Source: Corynebacterium sp. 74A
Lineage (GTDB): Bacteria; Actinomycetota; Actinomycetes; Mycobacteriales; Mycobacteriaceae
Reading direction: 5' to 3'
NCBI RefSeq assembly: GCF_008930665.1
Contig: NZ_PQMG01000005.1
Location: 1 to 64,000, forward strand
Length of the DNA: 64,000 nucleotides
The notes below the pieces were generated by a model, which searched no databases, was not told where the DNA came from, and was given only the letters and a program-made list of their open reading frames with translations. The translations under genes and the position numbers were made by a program. This document shows positions 34,012 to 45,101 of this stretch, one piece after another. Numbering within the stretch: position 1 is the first letter of the stretch; each line of letters starts with the position of its first letter.

Positions 34012-34635
34012 CTAGTAGCCGCGCTTAATCCACTCCTCCAAGTGGGGCGCCTCGCTACCAATGGTGGTGTGATCGCCGTGCCCGGTGCGCACGACCGTCT
34101 CGGCAGGCAGCTCCAGCACGGAGGTGCGCAGCGAGTGAATGATGGTGTCGAAGCTGCTGTAGCTACGGCCCGTGGCGCCCGGCCCGCCCTGGAAGAGGGT
34201 GTCGCCACTGAAGAGCTCTGCGGCCTCCGGCACGTAGAAGCAGCACGATCCCGGCGAGTGGCCGGGGGTGTTCAACACGCTCATCTCCGCGCCGCCGACG
34301 TCGAAAAGCATGTCCTCGCGCAGCGCCTCGTGGGCGATATCGGGGTGGGTCTGCTGCCACAGCATCTCATCACCGGGGTGCACATAGATCGGCGCATCCA
34401 GGCGGATGGACAGCTCTGGGGCCACGGTGATGTGGTCATTGTGGGCGTGGGTGCACAGGATGCCGCGGACGCGACGACCCGCGACGGCGTCGATAATCGG
34501 CTGGGCCTGGTGGGCAGCATCAATGATGTAGACCTCGGAGTCGTCTCCGACGATCCAGATATTGTTGTCGACATCCCATTCGCCCCCATCGAGGGCGAAG
34601 GTGCCGCTGGTTTCTACATGATCAACTCGGAACAT
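34012..34635 (-). CDS. Metallo-beta-lactamase-fold hydrolase linked to mycothiol aldehyde detoxification
   Basis: A 207-residue MBL-fold protein of the glyoxalase II type. The dinuclear metal motif THAHNDH is intact, followed by the His in NTPGHSPGS and the Asp in SGDTLF. Placed two bases after mscR, it most likely hydrolyses the thioester (S-formylmycothiol or similar) produced by that dehydrogenase; I recall the same gene pair in other corynebacteria. The substrate is inference. ATG 34635 is the start. Confidence 0.88.
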   Translation of the reverse strand: MFRVDHVETSGTFALDGGEWDVDNNIWIVGDDSEVYIIDAAHQAQPIIDAVAGRRVRGILCTHAHNDHITVAPELSIRLDAPIYVHPGDEMLWQQTHPDIAHEALREDMLFDVGGAEMSVLNTPGHSPGSCCFYVPEAAELFSGDTLFQGGPGATGRSYSSFDTIIHSLRTSVLELPAETVVRTGHGDHTTIGSEAPHLEEWIKRGY

Positions 34636-34637
34636 AG

Positions 34638-35732
34638 TTAGATCACCACCACGCTACGCAGGACGTCTCCGGCCTTCATGGTGGCGAAGGCCTCTTCCAC
34701 AGCTCCCAGCTCGATGCGCTCGGAGACGAACTTATCCAGCGGGAAACGCCCCTGGAGGTGCAGGTCCACGAAGGCGGGGAAGTCGCGCTCGGGCAGGCAA
34801 TCGCCGTACCAGGCCGGCTTCAGGCTGCCGCCGCGGGAGTAGAAGTCAATGGCCGGGATGTCGATATGATCGCTCAGGTTCGGCACACCCACCATCACCA
34901 TGCGTCCTGCATGATCGCGGGAATAGAAGGCTTGGCGCCAGGTGGGCATGATCCCCACGGCATCGATGGTCACATCTGCGCCGAAGCCATCGGTGATCTC
35001 GCGGACACGCTCGATCACCTGCTCCTCCGATAGCTCGGAGGAATTGATGGTGTGGGTGGCACCGAAATCGATGGCGGCATCCAGCTTGCGCTGGTCCACA
35101 TCCACGGCGATCACGGTGCGGGCCTGGTTCACCACCGCCCCGGCGATGGCCGCCATGCCAACGCCGCCGCAGCCAAACACGGCCACGGACTCGCCGCGAG
35201 CAATATCGGCGGTATTGACCGCCGCGCCCAGTCCAGCCATCACGCCGCAGCCGAGCAACCCAGCCGCAGCCGGATCCTCCGCCGGATTCACCTTGGTGCA
35301 CTGCTTTTCGTGCACCAGGGTTTTCTCCGCGAAGGCGCCGATACCCAGCGCGGGGCTGAGCGCGGTGCCATCCTCGAGAGTCATGGGCTGCGAGGCATTG
35401 TGGGTGCTAAAGCAATACTTGGGCTCGCCGCGCTTACAGGCACGGCATTCGCCACACACGGCACGCCAGTTGAGCACCACGAAGTCGCCCTCGGCAACGA
35501 AGGTGACATCCTCGCCCACCTGGGAGACCACGCCGGCCGCCTCGTGGCCGAGCAAGAAGGGGTAGGCGTCCTCGATATCGCCATCGCGATAGGCCAAATC
35601 GGTATGGCACACCCCGCAGGCCTTGATATCCACCACCACATCGGTGGGGCCAGGATCGGGGATAACTATCTGCGCTTTTTCTACGGGTGCGCCCTTTTCA
35701 CGGGCGATGATTCCAGTAACGGTGGCTGTCAT
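34638..35732 (-). CDS. mscR: S-(hydroxymethyl)mycothiol dehydrogenase / S-nitrosomycothiol reductase
   Basis: A 364-residue class III zinc alcohol dehydrogenase. Catalytic zinc ligands are in [16 protein letters not shown] and LLGCGVM; the structural zinc site is the four-cysteine [15 protein letters not shown] loop. The NAD fold has [13 protein letters not shown]. Actinobacteria use this mycothiol-dependent enzyme to oxidise formaldehyde adducts and reduce S-nitrosomycothiol. The companion MBL hydrolase follows at once. mshA at 52473-53735 supplies the first step of mycothiol synthesis. A plain alcohol dehydrogenase is the alternative reading. Confidence 0.87.
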   Translation of the reverse strand: MTATVTGIIAREKGAPVEKAQIVIPDPGPTDVVVDIKACGVCHTDLAYRDGDIEDAYPFLLGHEAAGVVSQVGEDVTFVAEGDFVVLNWRAVCGECRACKRGEPKYCFSTHNASQPMTLEDGTALSPALGIGAFAEKTLVHEKQCTKVNPAEDPAAAGLLGCGVMAGLGAAVNTADIARGESVAVFGCGGVGMAAIAGAVVNQARTVIAVDVDQRKLDAAIDFGATHTINSSELSEEQVIERVREITDGFGADVTIDAVGIMPTWRQAFYSRDHAGRMVMVGVPNLSDHIDIPAIDFYSRGGSLKPAWYGDCLPERDFPAFVDLHLQGRFPLDKFVSERIELGAVEEAFATMKAGDVLRSVVVI

Positions 35733-35894
35733 AAACGTGCCACTCCTTCAGGGTCATAGAGGGGTCATTGTGCAACCCTCCAGTGTACCCAGATTTTCAA
35801 TCATTGCCGATAACGTTTTTCACTAGCGTTCGCGTGTTCCCGCTGCGTACCGCCTATGCCGGCGCGTCATCGACGCCCTGGCCATAGATACACC

Positions 35895-35928
35895 ACCACC
35901 CACGAGCCCGGCCTGGGCGTCGTGGGTG
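35895..35928 (-). terminator. Hairpin after hspR
   Basis: CCACCCACGA (35895-35904) pairs with TCGTGGGTGG (35919-35928), 12 bases downstream of the hspR stop. A ten-base perfect stem marks the end of the dnaK operon, although the U-tract is poor. Confidence 0.5.
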
Positions 35929-35939
35929 GCTGGAGGTTG

Positions 35940-36374
35940 TTAGTGCTGGGGGCGGCCGCGGGAGCGGCGCGGCTCCCACGCCACCACCGCGGTGGAGCGG
36001 GGCACGTGCACGATCTCGCCGCGCTTGCGCCCGGCGTTGCGGCGCAATTCGTGCACCTCCCGCTCGAGCGCCGTGAGATCCTCGTTGAGCTCTTCATTAG
36101 CTTGGCGCAGGCGATCGTTCTCATGACTGAGTTCGATAATCGCCTTGATTCCGGCGAGATTCACGCCGTCTTCTTGGCTGAGCTTCTGAATTTTCCGGAG
36201 CAATTCGACGTCGCTGGGCGAATAGCGTCGCCCACCGCCGCGGGTGCGTTGCGGCGTCACCAACCCGATGCGGTCGTACGTGCGAAGCGTCTGGGCGTGC
36301 ATGCCCGCCAGTTCCGCTGCCACGGAGATCACATAGACTTCCGTGTGCTCAGAGTGGTCGTTCTGTTGAGTCAT
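35940..36374 (-). CDS. hspR: HspR heat-shock repressor
   Basis: A 144-residue MerR-family protein. The N-terminal winged helix has VAAELAGMHAQTLRTYDRIGL and GGRRYSPSD; the central helix LRKIQKLSQEDGVNLAGIKAIIEL and a coiled coil (about 85-125) give the dimer. HspR binds HAIR sites, usually with DnaK as co-repressor, and represses its own operon and clpB; both have HAIR sites here. ATG 36374 is chosen; the upstream GTG frame overlaps the AGGAGG sequence that serves as RBS. It is the last gene of dnaK-grpE-dnaJ-hspR. Confidence 0.95.
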   Translation of the reverse strand: MTQQNDHSEHTEVYVISVAAELAGMHAQTLRTYDRIGLVTPQRTRGGGRRYSPSDVELLRKIQKLSQEDGVNLAGIKAIIELSHENDRLRQANEELNEDLTALEREVHELRRNAGRKRGEIVHVPRSTAVVAWEPRRSRGRPQH

Positions 36375-36458
36375 GACGCTAGGAAGACACCTCCTCACTC
36401 ACATCCGGTGGTTCGTGGAACGCCGCCGCGCGTCTGCGATGGTATTCCCTTGGGTGGA

Positions 36459-36486
36459 CGCCCACCCAGCGCTGGCCGGGTGGGCG
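36459..36486 (-). terminator. Hairpin between dnaJ and hspR
   Basis: CGCCCACCC (36459-36467) pairs with GGGTGGGCG (36478-36486), nine bases beyond the dnaJ stop. Without a U-tract it may be an intercistronic processing or partial-termination element that keeps hspR lower than the chaperones. Confidence 0.45.
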
Positions 36487-36494
36487 TAACGGGT

Positions 36495-37703
36495 TTAGTC
36501 CTGTCCGGCCCAGTCCTTCCGCGGGTCAAAGCCGGAGTCTTTCTCGGCCTGGGCGTAGCTGCGTAGCGCCGAGGTAGCGCCGGCATCGAGATGATCCGGG
36601 ACCACCACCTCGACGGTGACCAGCAGATCGCCCTTGGTGCCATCACGCTTGGGCACTCCCCTGCCGCGCACCCGCAGGGTGCGGCCATTGGGGGTGTTTT
36701 CCCGTAAACGCACCGTGACGGGGCCGTCAAGGGTGGGCACTGTCACCGTGCTGTCCAAGACCGCCTCCGCGAAGGAGATCGGCACGGTCAGCTCGAGATC
36801 GTCGCCGGAGCGGGTGAATACCGGATCCGGGCGAACGTGGACGGTGACGAAGAGATCGCCCGAGGGCAATCCATTCGGCCCGGCCTCGCCCTGTCCGGCG
36901 AGGCGTACCCGCTGGCCGTCGATCACGCCCGCAGGCACCTTCACGGTGATCGAGCGGGTGCGGTTGACGGTGCCGGTGCCGCTACAAGCCGAGCAGGGAT
37001 CGGTGATCTTAGTGCCGGAGCCATTGCAGTTGCTGCAAGGCTTAGAGAACCCGAAGGTACCCTTGCTCTCCGACTCATAGCCGGTGCCATTGCACACCCC
37101 GCAGGTGGCGGGCTTCGCCGAGGCGGAGCCCGAGCCGTGACACTTATTGCAGGGGGCATCGCCGGTGAGCCGGAGCGGGATAGTGGTGCCCTTGGTGGCT
37201 TCGCGGAAATCCAGAGTGATCTGGGTTTCTACGTCCGATCCTCGCGTCGGCCGAGTTGCGTGGCGAGCACCACCGCCGCGGTTGAAAATGCCACCGAAGA
37301 TATCCCCCAGACCGCCTTCACTAGAAAAGCCTCCACTGGGTCCCCCGCCCGTCTGCCCGAAGAGGTCCGAGATGTCGAAGTCCTCCGTCGACGTCGAGCG
37401 AAACCCGCCGGGAAACCCGGCGCCTCCTCTCTGGCCGAAACCGCGACCGAATCCGCCCATGCCCGAGGAGAGCATGGCCTTCATCTCGTCATATTCTTTA
37501 CGCTTCTGCTCATCGCCGATGACGTCATACGCCTCGGCGACTTTTTTGAAGCGGGTTTCCGCCTGGGTGTCACCTGGGTGGGTGTCGGGGTGGTTGTCTC
37601 GTGCCAGTTTCCGGTAGGCGCGCTTGATGTCGGCCTGGGAAGCGGACGAGGAGACCCCGAGGTCCGCGTAATAGTCTTTTTCTGCCCATTCACGCTGTGC
37701 CAT
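36495..37703 (-). CDS. dnaJ: DnaJ co-chaperone
   Basis: A 402-residue type I J-protein that stimulates DnaK ATPase. The J domain (residues 10-75) has the HPD motif (DNHPDTHPG), then a Gly/Phe-rich linker (about 80-145), four zinc-binding CxxCxGxG repeats ([32 protein letters not shown]) and the C-terminal substrate domains. ATG 37703 starts 45 bases after grpE. This copy is the dnaK-operon version. Confidence 0.97.
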   Translation of the reverse strand: MAQREWAEKDYYADLGVSSSASQADIKRAYRKLARDNHPDTHPGDTQAETRFKKVAEAYDVIGDEQKRKEYDEMKAMLSSGMGGFGRGFGQRGGAGFPGGFRSTSTEDFDISDLFGQTGGGPSGGFSSEGGLGDIFGGIFNRGGGARHATRPTRGSDVETQITLDFREATKGTTIPLRLTGDAPCNKCHGSGSASAKPATCGVCNGTGYESESKGTFGFSKPCSNCNGSGTKITDPCSACSGTGTVNRTRSITVKVPAGVIDGQRVRLAGQGEAGPNGLPSGDLFVTVHVRPDPVFTRSGDDLELTVPISFAEAVLDSTVTVPTLDGPVTVRLRENTPNGRTLRVRGRGVPKRDGTKGDLLVTVEVVVPDHLDAGATSALRSYAQAEKDSGFDPRKDWAGQD

Positions 37704-37748
37704 GAGACGTACAGTCCCCTCCTTCCGCTACACGATATCGTGGGCTTT

Positions 37749-38419
37749 TTATTCTTGATCCTCTACTGGGTCGTCGATGATCACCATAGCGGCGCGCACG
37801 ACTGTGTCCTTGTACTGGTAGCCGGGGCGCACCACGGTGCCGAGGGCCTTCTCTTCCCCGGTCGAGGCATCTTGGATGGCCTCGTGGATCTCGGGATTGA
37901 ACTCGTCGCCGGTCTCGCCGAAGCGCTTGAGCCCCACACCGTTCACGGTGCTGCGGAGCTTCTCCGCAAAGGGCTTCAGGGGCCCCTGCTCGAGATCGCC
38001 ATGCTGTTCAGCCATGTCGAGATCATCGAGGATGGGAAGCAATTCCTTGAGCACCTTCACCGTGGCGGTGGAGATCACGCCCTCGCGTTCCCGCTCGGTG
38101 CGCCGACGATAGTTGGCGTACTCGGCAGACACGCGCTTGAGATCCTCGGTGAGTTCCGCGATCTGTGCCGCGGCCGGATCCTCGGCCGCTGCCTCTTCCT
38201 CAGCCTCGGTGGCTTCGGCGTCGGCGAGCGCGGCCTCCTCATCGAGCAGTTCGTTGATCTCCTCGTCGAGGGGATCCACTACCTCCTCGTCGCCTGCTGC
38301 ACTGGCCTCGGCGTCGGCCGCCGCTTCCGCAGCGGCGGCTTCGGCCTCGTTCGGAGAGTAGTTGGCCTCATCCGTGGCGTCGGGATCGCCCGGGTTATCG
38401 GGCATCTCGCCTGGGTGGG

Positions 38420-38423
<4 letters not shown>
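37749..38423 (-). CDS. grpE: GrpE nucleotide exchange factor
   Basis: A 224-residue protein with a long acidic Ala/Glu-rich N-terminal region (about 1-85), then the coiled-coil dimerisation helix and the C-terminal beta domain ([23 protein letters not shown]). It releases ADP from DnaK. The GTG start at 38423 overlaps the dnaK stop as GTGA, so translation is coupled. The acidic extension is longer than in E. coli GrpE but common in actinobacteria. Confidence 0.95.
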
Positions 38424-40255
<1,832 letters not shown>

Positions 40256-40322
40256 AGTTGTGTTGTCCTCCTGTGTACGTTTGTGCCCGCCCACTCGGAC
40301 GGAGCTCGTTTGTATTCATCGA

Positions 40323-40343
40323 GTTGAGCATTACTCACTCAAT
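40323..40343. promoter_or_regulatory. HAIR-like site 1, dnaK leader
   Basis: GTTGAGC (40323-40329), seven bases, ACTCAAT (40337-40343). The half-sites match HAIR except at the outer positions. It lies 68 bases upstream of the dnaK start. Confidence 0.65.
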
Positions 40344-40387
40344 GTCTGCGACTACGCTAACAAACTCTCGCCATAATCGCCAACCTT

Positions 40388-40408
40388 CTTGAGTGAAGCT
40401 AACTCAAC
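40388..40408. promoter_or_regulatory. HAIR site 2, dnaK
   Basis: CTTGAGT (40388-40394), seven bases, ACTCAAC (40402-40408): one mismatch to the consensus, the best of the three dnaK sites. Confidence 0.85.
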
Positions 40409-40422
40409 TTTTCACCTCATAC

Positions 40423-40448
40423 AACGGCACATCCCACAGAGTTGTTCC
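40423..40448 (-). promoter_or_regulatory. SigH-type promoter of dnaK
   Basis: On the minus strand GGAAC (40444-40448) is followed after 18 bases by GTT (40423-40425), the same box pair and spacing as at clpB. The -35 overlaps the left half of HAIR-like site 3. The predicted leader is about 160 bases. Confidence 0.6.
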
Positions 40449-40461
40449 CGATTCGCTCAAC
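40441..40461. promoter_or_regulatory. HAIR-like site 3 overlapping the SigH -35
   Basis: GTTGTTC (40441-40447), seven bases, GCTCAAC (40455-40461). The right half-site is good and the left one is degenerate, seemingly compromised by the overlapping -35 GGAAC. Confidence 0.45.
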
Positions 40462-40503
40462 TTTTTTATATTCCCAGCTCACACGGGGTAGGAAGAGACA
40501 CAA

Positions 40504-40546
40504 GCGGCGCCCGCGGAGAGCAACACTGTGCTATCCGGGGCGCCGC
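40504..40546 (-). terminator. Terminator-like hairpin after hemC
   Basis: GCGGCGCCC (40504-40512) pairs with GGGCGCCGC (40538-40546), followed on the minus strand by a T-rich stretch (TTGTGTCTCTT). It lies 38 bases past the hemC stop and shields the dnaK promoter from read-through. Confidence 0.55.
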
Positions 40547-40584
40547 GAGAACGTACGAGAAAGCGCAGGATTAAAAGCGCGGGA

Positions 40585-41493
40585 TTAGGAGACGGCCACC
40601 AGTGCGGAGGCGCCCTGCGAGAGCAGCTCGCAGGCCACCGCAGCGCCCAGCGCGCGGGCCTGCTCCTTGTTCTCGGCCGCGCCGCTGGCGCTGTGCACCA
40701 GCTGGGCGCTGCCGTCGAGCGCAAAAGCACCGGCGGTAAGACTCAGCTGCCCCTGGCTGAACTCAGCATGGGCGGCCACCGGTGCGGTGCAGCCAGCTTC
40801 CAAGGTGGCCAGTACGGCACGCTCGGCGGCGGCACAGAGCTCGGTCGAGGTATCTGCCAGGGCCCGGATCGCCTCGACGGCGTGGGTATCCTCGGCCCGG
40901 CATTCGATAGCGAGGGCGCCTTGGGCGGGGGCGGGCATCAGGCGGGTGGCGTCGAAAAGCTCCGTGGCGCGGTCGAGCTGCCCGACGCGAGTCAGCCCCG
41001 CTGCCGCCAGCACTACGGCGTCGAGCTCTCCATGCAGCACCTTGCCCATACGGGTGTCGATATTGCCGCGCAGGGGCCGGATATTCAGATCGGGGCGCAG
41101 CGCCCGCAGCTGGGCGATACGTCGCGGCGCGGAGGTGCCCACGGTGGCGTTCTCGGGGAGTTCATCGAGGGTGAGCCCATCGCGGGCGATGAGGGCTTCA
41201 CGGCGATCCTCACGGGCCGGGGTGACGAGCACGAAACGATCATCGGGGGCGGTGGGCAGATCCTTGAAGGAGTGCACCGCCAGATCACATTCGCCGCGGG
41301 CCATGGCCTCGCGCAGCGCCTGGGTGAATACGCCGACGCCGATGCGCTCCACCGGCGACATGTTCTTATCACCTGGGGTGGTGATGATAGTTAATTCGGC
41401 GTCGTGGCCGAGCTCGGCCAGTGCATCACGCACATGGCCGGTTTGTGTAGTGGCAAGTTGAGATCCGCGAGTACCAATCCGAAACATGCCCAT
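40585..41493 (-). CDS. hemC: Porphobilinogen deaminase (hydroxymethylbilane synthase)
   Basis: A 302-residue enzyme that polymerises four porphobilinogens to hydroxymethylbilane in haem synthesis. The N-terminal [15 protein letters not shown], the catalytic Asp segment [12 protein letters not shown] and the dipyrromethane-carrying Cys in [10 protein letters not shown] are all intact. ATG 41493 is five bases after the hemA stop; a second ATG lies two codons on. hemD and hemB are not next to it here: the following DNA is the dnaK regulatory region. Confidence 0.97.
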   Translation of the reverse strand: MGMFRIGTRGSQLATTQTGHVRDALAELGHDAELTIITTPGDKNMSPVERIGVGVFTQALREAMARGECDLAVHSFKDLPTAPDDRFVLVTPAREDRREALIARDGLTLDELPENATVGTSAPRRIAQLRALRPDLNIRPLRGNIDTRMGKVLHGELDAVVLAAAGLTRVGQLDRATELFDATRLMPAPAQGALAIECRAEDTHAVEAIRALADTSTELCAAAERAVLATLEAGCTAPVAAHAEFSQGQLSLTAGAFALDGSAQLVHSASGAAENKEQARALGAAVACELLSQGASALVAVS

Positions 41494-41498
41494 TAAGA

Positions 41499-42893
41499 CT
41501 ACTCGCCGACGCTCAGCGAGGAGGGGTAGGTCTCCGCTACGGACTCGGCCCGCACCGGCATATGCCCCATATTTCCGGGCAGCTCATCCATCGCCACAGC
41601 AATGGAGCGCCCCGGCACCGGATCCTGCAGCCCGAAAAGCTCCTGAATCACAGTTTCATAGGTGACGGTGCCCGAGCGGGCTGCCAGCTGCTTCACCCGC
41701 ACGGTGGGCTGATGCAGCAGCTTATCGACGATGCGTCGCACGGTGCGATTGACCTCATTGCGGTCAGCATCCTCCATGCCTGGGGTGCGCCGCATGAGCT
41801 GCCCCATCTCAGCCTCCACCAGCTCAGCAGCGTGCTTGCGCAGCGCCGAGACAGCGGGTGCCACCTCGCGCACGCGCTGCTGGGAGGTGAACTGCTCAAG
41901 GGCATCGCGCACAATGCGCAGCGACTCGGCGTGCACCTGCGAGGTCTCGCCATCGGCGTACTCGTGCAGCTTCTCGATATTGATCAGGTGGCAGCCAGTG
42001 CGCTCCTCGATCGCATCGTCCAGGTCGCGCGGGAGGGAGAGATCCACGGCCACTAGGCCAGGATGATCGGCGGGGATATCGCTGGCGTTGATGGTGAAGC
42101 CATCGGCACCGGTGGCAGAGACCACCATGGACACCTCGTTGAGCACTGAGGTGCGATCCTCATACTGAATCGCCTGGGCGTTCACCCCTGCCTCGAGGGC
42201 GTGCGCCACGAGATTCTGCGCCCGCTCGTAGGTGCGGTTGCTCACGATGAGGCGCTCTACCCCCATACGGCCCACGTGAGTGGAGGCTAGGGAGGCCATT
42301 GCCCCCGCGCCAAGCACAAGAACGCTAACCCCCTTCAGGGGGAGGTCCTCCTCTTCGCGGCCCATCTCGGCGATGGCCTGCTGCAGGGCGAAGGAGACCA
42401 TGGATGCTCCCGCCTCATCAATGGCGGTCTCGGTGTGGACTCGCTTGCCGGTGTGCAGGGCTGTCTGGGTGAGAGAGTGCAGCGCTGGGCCGGCAGTGGC
42501 TGATTTCGAGGCGAGCTGGTAGGCGTGACGCACCTGGCCGATGATCTGCTGCTCTCCCACCACCATGGAATCCAGTCCGGCGGTGACCATGAGCATGTGC
42601 TCGGCGGCGGCGTCGGCATAGCGCACATAGAGCTTGGCGCGCAGCGTATCGATGTCTACCCCGCTGTATTCGTGCAGGACATCCACCACTTCGTGGACGC
42701 CGGCGTGAAAGGAGGAGGTGACACAGTACACCTCTACCCGGTTGCAGGTAGAGACAATGAGGGCCTCGGTGAGCGAGGGTCGGGTAATCAGAGTAGACGC
42801 AACGCGAATCGCTGCGTCATCATCCATGCTGAGCTGTTCAAGCAACGACACAGGTGCCGACCGGTGGGACATTCCCACAACTAGCACGCTCAT
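41499..42893 (-). CDS. hemA: Glutamyl-tRNA reductase
   Basis: A 464-residue enzyme making glutamate-1-semialdehyde from Glu-tRNA, the first step of the C5 haem pathway. Cys50 in STCNRVEVY is the thioester nucleophile, [11 protein letters not shown] is the NADPH loop, and a C-terminal helical dimerisation domain follows. It forms an operon with hemC. ATG 42893 is the start. Confidence 0.97.
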   Translation of the reverse strand: MSVLVVGMSHRSAPVSLLEQLSMDDDAAIRVASTLITRPSLTEALIVSTCNRVEVYCVTSSFHAGVHEVVDVLHEYSGVDIDTLRAKLYVRYADAAAEHMLMVTAGLDSMVVGEQQIIGQVRHAYQLASKSATAGPALHSLTQTALHTGKRVHTETAIDEAGASMVSFALQQAIAEMGREEEDLPLKGVSVLVLGAGAMASLASTHVGRMGVERLIVSNRTYERAQNLVAHALEAGVNAQAIQYEDRTSVLNEVSMVVSATGADGFTINASDIPADHPGLVAVDLSLPRDLDDAIEERTGCHLINIEKLHEYADGETSQVHAESLRIVRDALEQFTSQQRVREVAPAVSALRKHAAELVEAEMGQLMRRTPGMEDADRNEVNRTVRRIVDKLLHQPTVRVKQLAARSGTVTYETVIQELFGLQDPVPGRSIAVAMDELPGNMGHMPVRAESVAETYPSSLSVGE

Positions 42894-42961
42894 TGAAATA
42901 GCTCACCGCTTCCTCATCAGTCACATTAAAGGCTGATAAGAACGCTAGTCTGCTTTCACCT

Positions 42962-43204
42962 TCAAGCCAACAAAGTGTTGGCTAACTCGTCGCTGTCTAC
43001 TTCCCAACACGCGAACTCCTCATCGTCTACCACAACCACCGGCACACGGTCGCCAAACTCCATGGCGAGCTCGGGGTCCTCGTCCACATCCCGCACCTGC
43101 CATGCCGCGCCGGCGACGCGCACAATGGGCTCGATTTGCTTGGCGACGCGCACACAGGATCCACAACCGGCACGGACCATAAGTTCAACGCTGTGGGTGG
43201 ACAT
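42962..43204 (-). CDS. Glutaredoxin-like protein
   Basis: An 80-residue thioredoxin-fold protein with the redox motif CGSC at residues 15-18 (RAGCGSCVRVA), followed by the cis-Pro strand DRVPVVVVDDEEFACWE. It belongs to the short glutaredoxin-like/DUF836 group. It sits 68 bases upstream of hemA on the same strand and probably shares its transcript, a link seen in related genomes and consistent with keeping the HemA thiol reduced, which is inference. Confidence 0.88.
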   Translation of the reverse strand: MSTHSVELMVRAGCGSCVRVAKQIEPIVRVAGAAWQVRDVDEDPELAMEFGDRVPVVVVDDEEFACWEVDSDELANTLLA

Positions 43205-43342
43205 AGAGAATCAGTGCCTCCATCCTCGGAGTGATTATTAAGACGGCGAGCTGCGCCCTAACCTTATACGATGGCAAGGGTCCCACTTTCGGGCGCGCCT
43301 ATCAGCTCTAGCCCCTACCCGGAAAGCCACTGAACAATCGCC

Positions 43343-44398
43343 GTGAACTCCAATAACGTTCCCCTCGGCCCCTTCGATGGGCCTAACTCGCCCTCGGAAT
43401 TTCTGGCGGCGTGGTCCACCTCGCGCGGGAACCTGCGCCACTTCTTTGAAGATCGTGCCCTCCCGCCGATTGATGAGCAATCCCAGCGTGCCGCCGGCGA
43501 GGCCGCGGTGGCCGAGGTCTTTGGCCTCGACCCCGCCGACTTTGACTCGGGCATGACCAGCGTCTCCGGCGCCTTTGAGGCAGCATCCGCTCGGTCGGTC
43601 ACAACCCCGGATCCGGAGATCCCGCAGGACCATACGGCGGCCGCCTTTTTCGACGTGGACAACACCCTGATCCAGGGCGCCTCCATCATCGTGCTCGCCA
43701 TGGGACTGGCGAGGAAGAAGTATTTTAAATTCTCCGAGATCGCACCGGTGGCCTATAAGCAGTTGAAGTTCCGCCTCAGCGGCTCGGAGAACGCCAATGA
43801 TGTGGCCGAGGGTCGCCAGCAGGCATTGGAGTTTATTAAGGGCCGCGATGTCAATGAGCTCGTAGAGCTCTGCGAGGACATCGTAGAGACCCACATGTCG
43901 GAGAAGATCTGGCCCGGCACCAAGGAGCTCGCTGAGATGCACCTCAACGCCGGCCAGCAGGTGTGGCTGGTCTCCGCCACTCCCGTGCAGCTGGCGCAGA
44001 TCTTGGCGCGCCAATTCGGCTTCACGGGAGCCTTAGGCACCGTGGCCGAGGTCAAGGACGGCAAGTTCACTGGCCGCCTCGTGGGTGATATCTTGCACGG
44101 CTCTGGCAAGCGCCACGCGGTGGCCGCGCTCGCCGCCGTGGAGCAGCTCGACTTGCAGCGCTGCACGGCCTATTCCGATTCCATTAATGATCTGCCCATG
44201 CTGTCCATGGTGGGCACTGCAGTGGCCGTGAACCCCGACGCCAAACTCCGCAAGACTGCCCTCCAGCGCGGCTGGGAAGTGCGCGACTACCGCAATGTGC
44301 GCAAGGCCGTGCGCAAGTTTGGCCTGCCCGCCATCATCACCGCCGCGTTCTCCACCGGTGCCTGGCGCTACTTGGGCAAGTCCAAGAAAAAGAGCTAG
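43343..44398 (+). CDS. HAD-IB family phosphatase (SerB-like)
   Basis: A 351-residue protein with an N-terminal extension of about 105 residues and a HAD core: nucleophile motif FFDVDNTLIQG, motif II in WLVSATPVQ, and motif IV CTAYSDSINDLPML. HAD-IB members include phosphoserine phosphatase, but this long actinobacterial group is only loosely related and the substrate is not proven. The start GTG 43343 is used. It diverges from the glutaredoxin/hemA operon, 138 bases away. The C-terminal 40 residues are basic (WRYLGKSKKKS). Confidence 0.85.
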   Translation: MNSNNVPLGPFDGPNSPSEFLAAWSTSRGNLRHFFEDRALPPIDEQSQRAAGEAAVAEVFGLDPADFDSGMTSVSGAFEAASARSVTTPDPEIPQDHTAAAFFDVDNTLIQGASIIVLAMGLARKKYFKFSEIAPVAYKQLKFRLSGSENANDVAEGRQQALEFIKGRDVNELVELCEDIVETHMSEKIWPGTKELAEMHLNAGQQVWLVSATPVQLAQILARQFGFTGALGTVAEVKDGKFTGRLVGDILHGSGKRHAVAALAAVEQLDLQRCTAYSDSINDLPMLSMVGTAVAVNPDAKLRKTALQRGWEVRDYRNVRKAVRKFGLPAIITAAFSTGAWRYLGKSKKKS

Positions 44399-44414
44399 GC
44401 AGCGCCCAGAGAAT

Positions 44415-44461
44415 AAAAAACACACCGCCGAGCGGTAGATCTTCTCTACTGCGGCGGTGTG
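44415..44461 (-). terminator. Strong terminator after the bS22 gene
   Basis: CACACCGCCG (44421-44430) pairs with CGGCGGTGTG (44452-44461), the stem continues inward through GCGGTAG/CTACTGC, and on the minus strand TTTTTT (44415-44420) follows. It lies between the converging serB-like and bS22 genes and can act on both. Confidence 0.8.
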
Positions 44462-44504
44462 TGAGCAGGCCCTAGAGTGATGCAAAGGGCCGCGCGCATG
44501 CGGC

Positions 44505-44606
44505 TTACTTGCCGAGCTTACGACGCTGAACGCGGGTACGGCGCAGCATCTTGCGGTGCTTCTTCTTGGACATGCGCTTGCGGCGCTTCTTAATAACAGA
44601 ACCCAT
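44505..44606 (-). CDS. Ribosomal protein bS22 (33 residues)
   Basis: A 33-residue, extremely basic peptide starting [17 protein letters not shown] and ending VQRRKLGK. It matches the actinobacterial bS22 / AURKAIP1-COX24-type protein found at the 30S decoding-side interface in mycobacterial ribosomes. ATG 44606 is preceded by GAGGATG. A TA-rich sequence 30-50 bases upstream (around 44640) may be its promoter, and a strong terminator follows, so it is a monocistronic gene. It lies between a serB-like phosphatase and a BldC-like regulator. Confidence 0.92.
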   Translation of the reverse strand: MGSVIKKRRKRMSKKKHRKMLRRTRVQRRKLGK

Positions 44607-44797
44607 AGGGCATCCTCACTTACTTAAGATCGTTGTGCGTATATATACATAGTGTGCGCATCTGCGACGGCCGTGCAGCAGCAGGCCGCTGCCGAGGCGG
44701 ACGGACATCGTCGGACGCACCGCCCGGCAAGAGAGTGCCGCCACCCCCGTAGTGGGAGTGGGTGTGATGCCACACGAATGCTAGCAATCATACCTAG

Positions 44798-44835
44798 AGG
44801 GTGAGCGAGGATAAAATTCCCCCTCGCTACACCCT
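44798..44835. terminator. Hairpin after the BldC-like gene
   Basis: AGGGTGAGCGAGG (44798-44810) pairs with CCTCGCT-A-CACCCT (44822-44835), with one bulged base, 74 bases beyond the regulator stop. The rest of the 303-base gap between bS22 and the regulator shows no gene. Confidence 0.5.
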
Positions 44836-44909
44836 GCAGAGCACCCTAGCGCGATAACCAGCCCGCACATGTGCGCCCTAGTCTATCGACTGTGGCGCGG
44901 GAGCGTGTT

Positions 44910-45101
44910 TTAGCCGGCGTCGTAGAACGACGCCTCGAGGTACTCATTCACGGCCTTCTCATGAACTCGGAAAGAGCGCCCCACCCGCACGGCGGGCAGC
45001 TCGCTGGAGTGAATGAGTCGATACACCGTCATCTTGGATACGCGCATGATGTCAGCGACTTCTGCGACGGTCAAGAAGGTGCCATTGTCCTCGTGTGCCA
45101 T
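44910..45101 (-). CDS. Excisionase/BldC-like helix-turn-helix regulator
   Basis: A 63-residue MerR-type winged helix with no effector domain: FLTVAEVADIMRVSKMTVYRLIHSSELPAVRVGRSFRVHEKAV covers almost the whole protein. It is of the BldC/excisionase class, which binds direct repeats as head-to-tail oligomers; the name excisionase is misleading as there is no integrase nearby. The neighbours (bS22, proC) match the C. glutamicum order as I recall. ATG 45101 is the start. Confidence 0.88.
   Translation of the reverse strand: MAHEDNGTFLTVAEVADIMRVSKMTVYRLIHSSELPAVRVGRSFRVHEKAVNEYLEASFYDAG

Noticed and set aside
44910..45101. Prophage or integrative element suggested by the excisionase-like protein
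   Set aside because: No integrase, attachment-site repeat or tRNA nearby; the protein fits the chromosomal BldC-type regulators.
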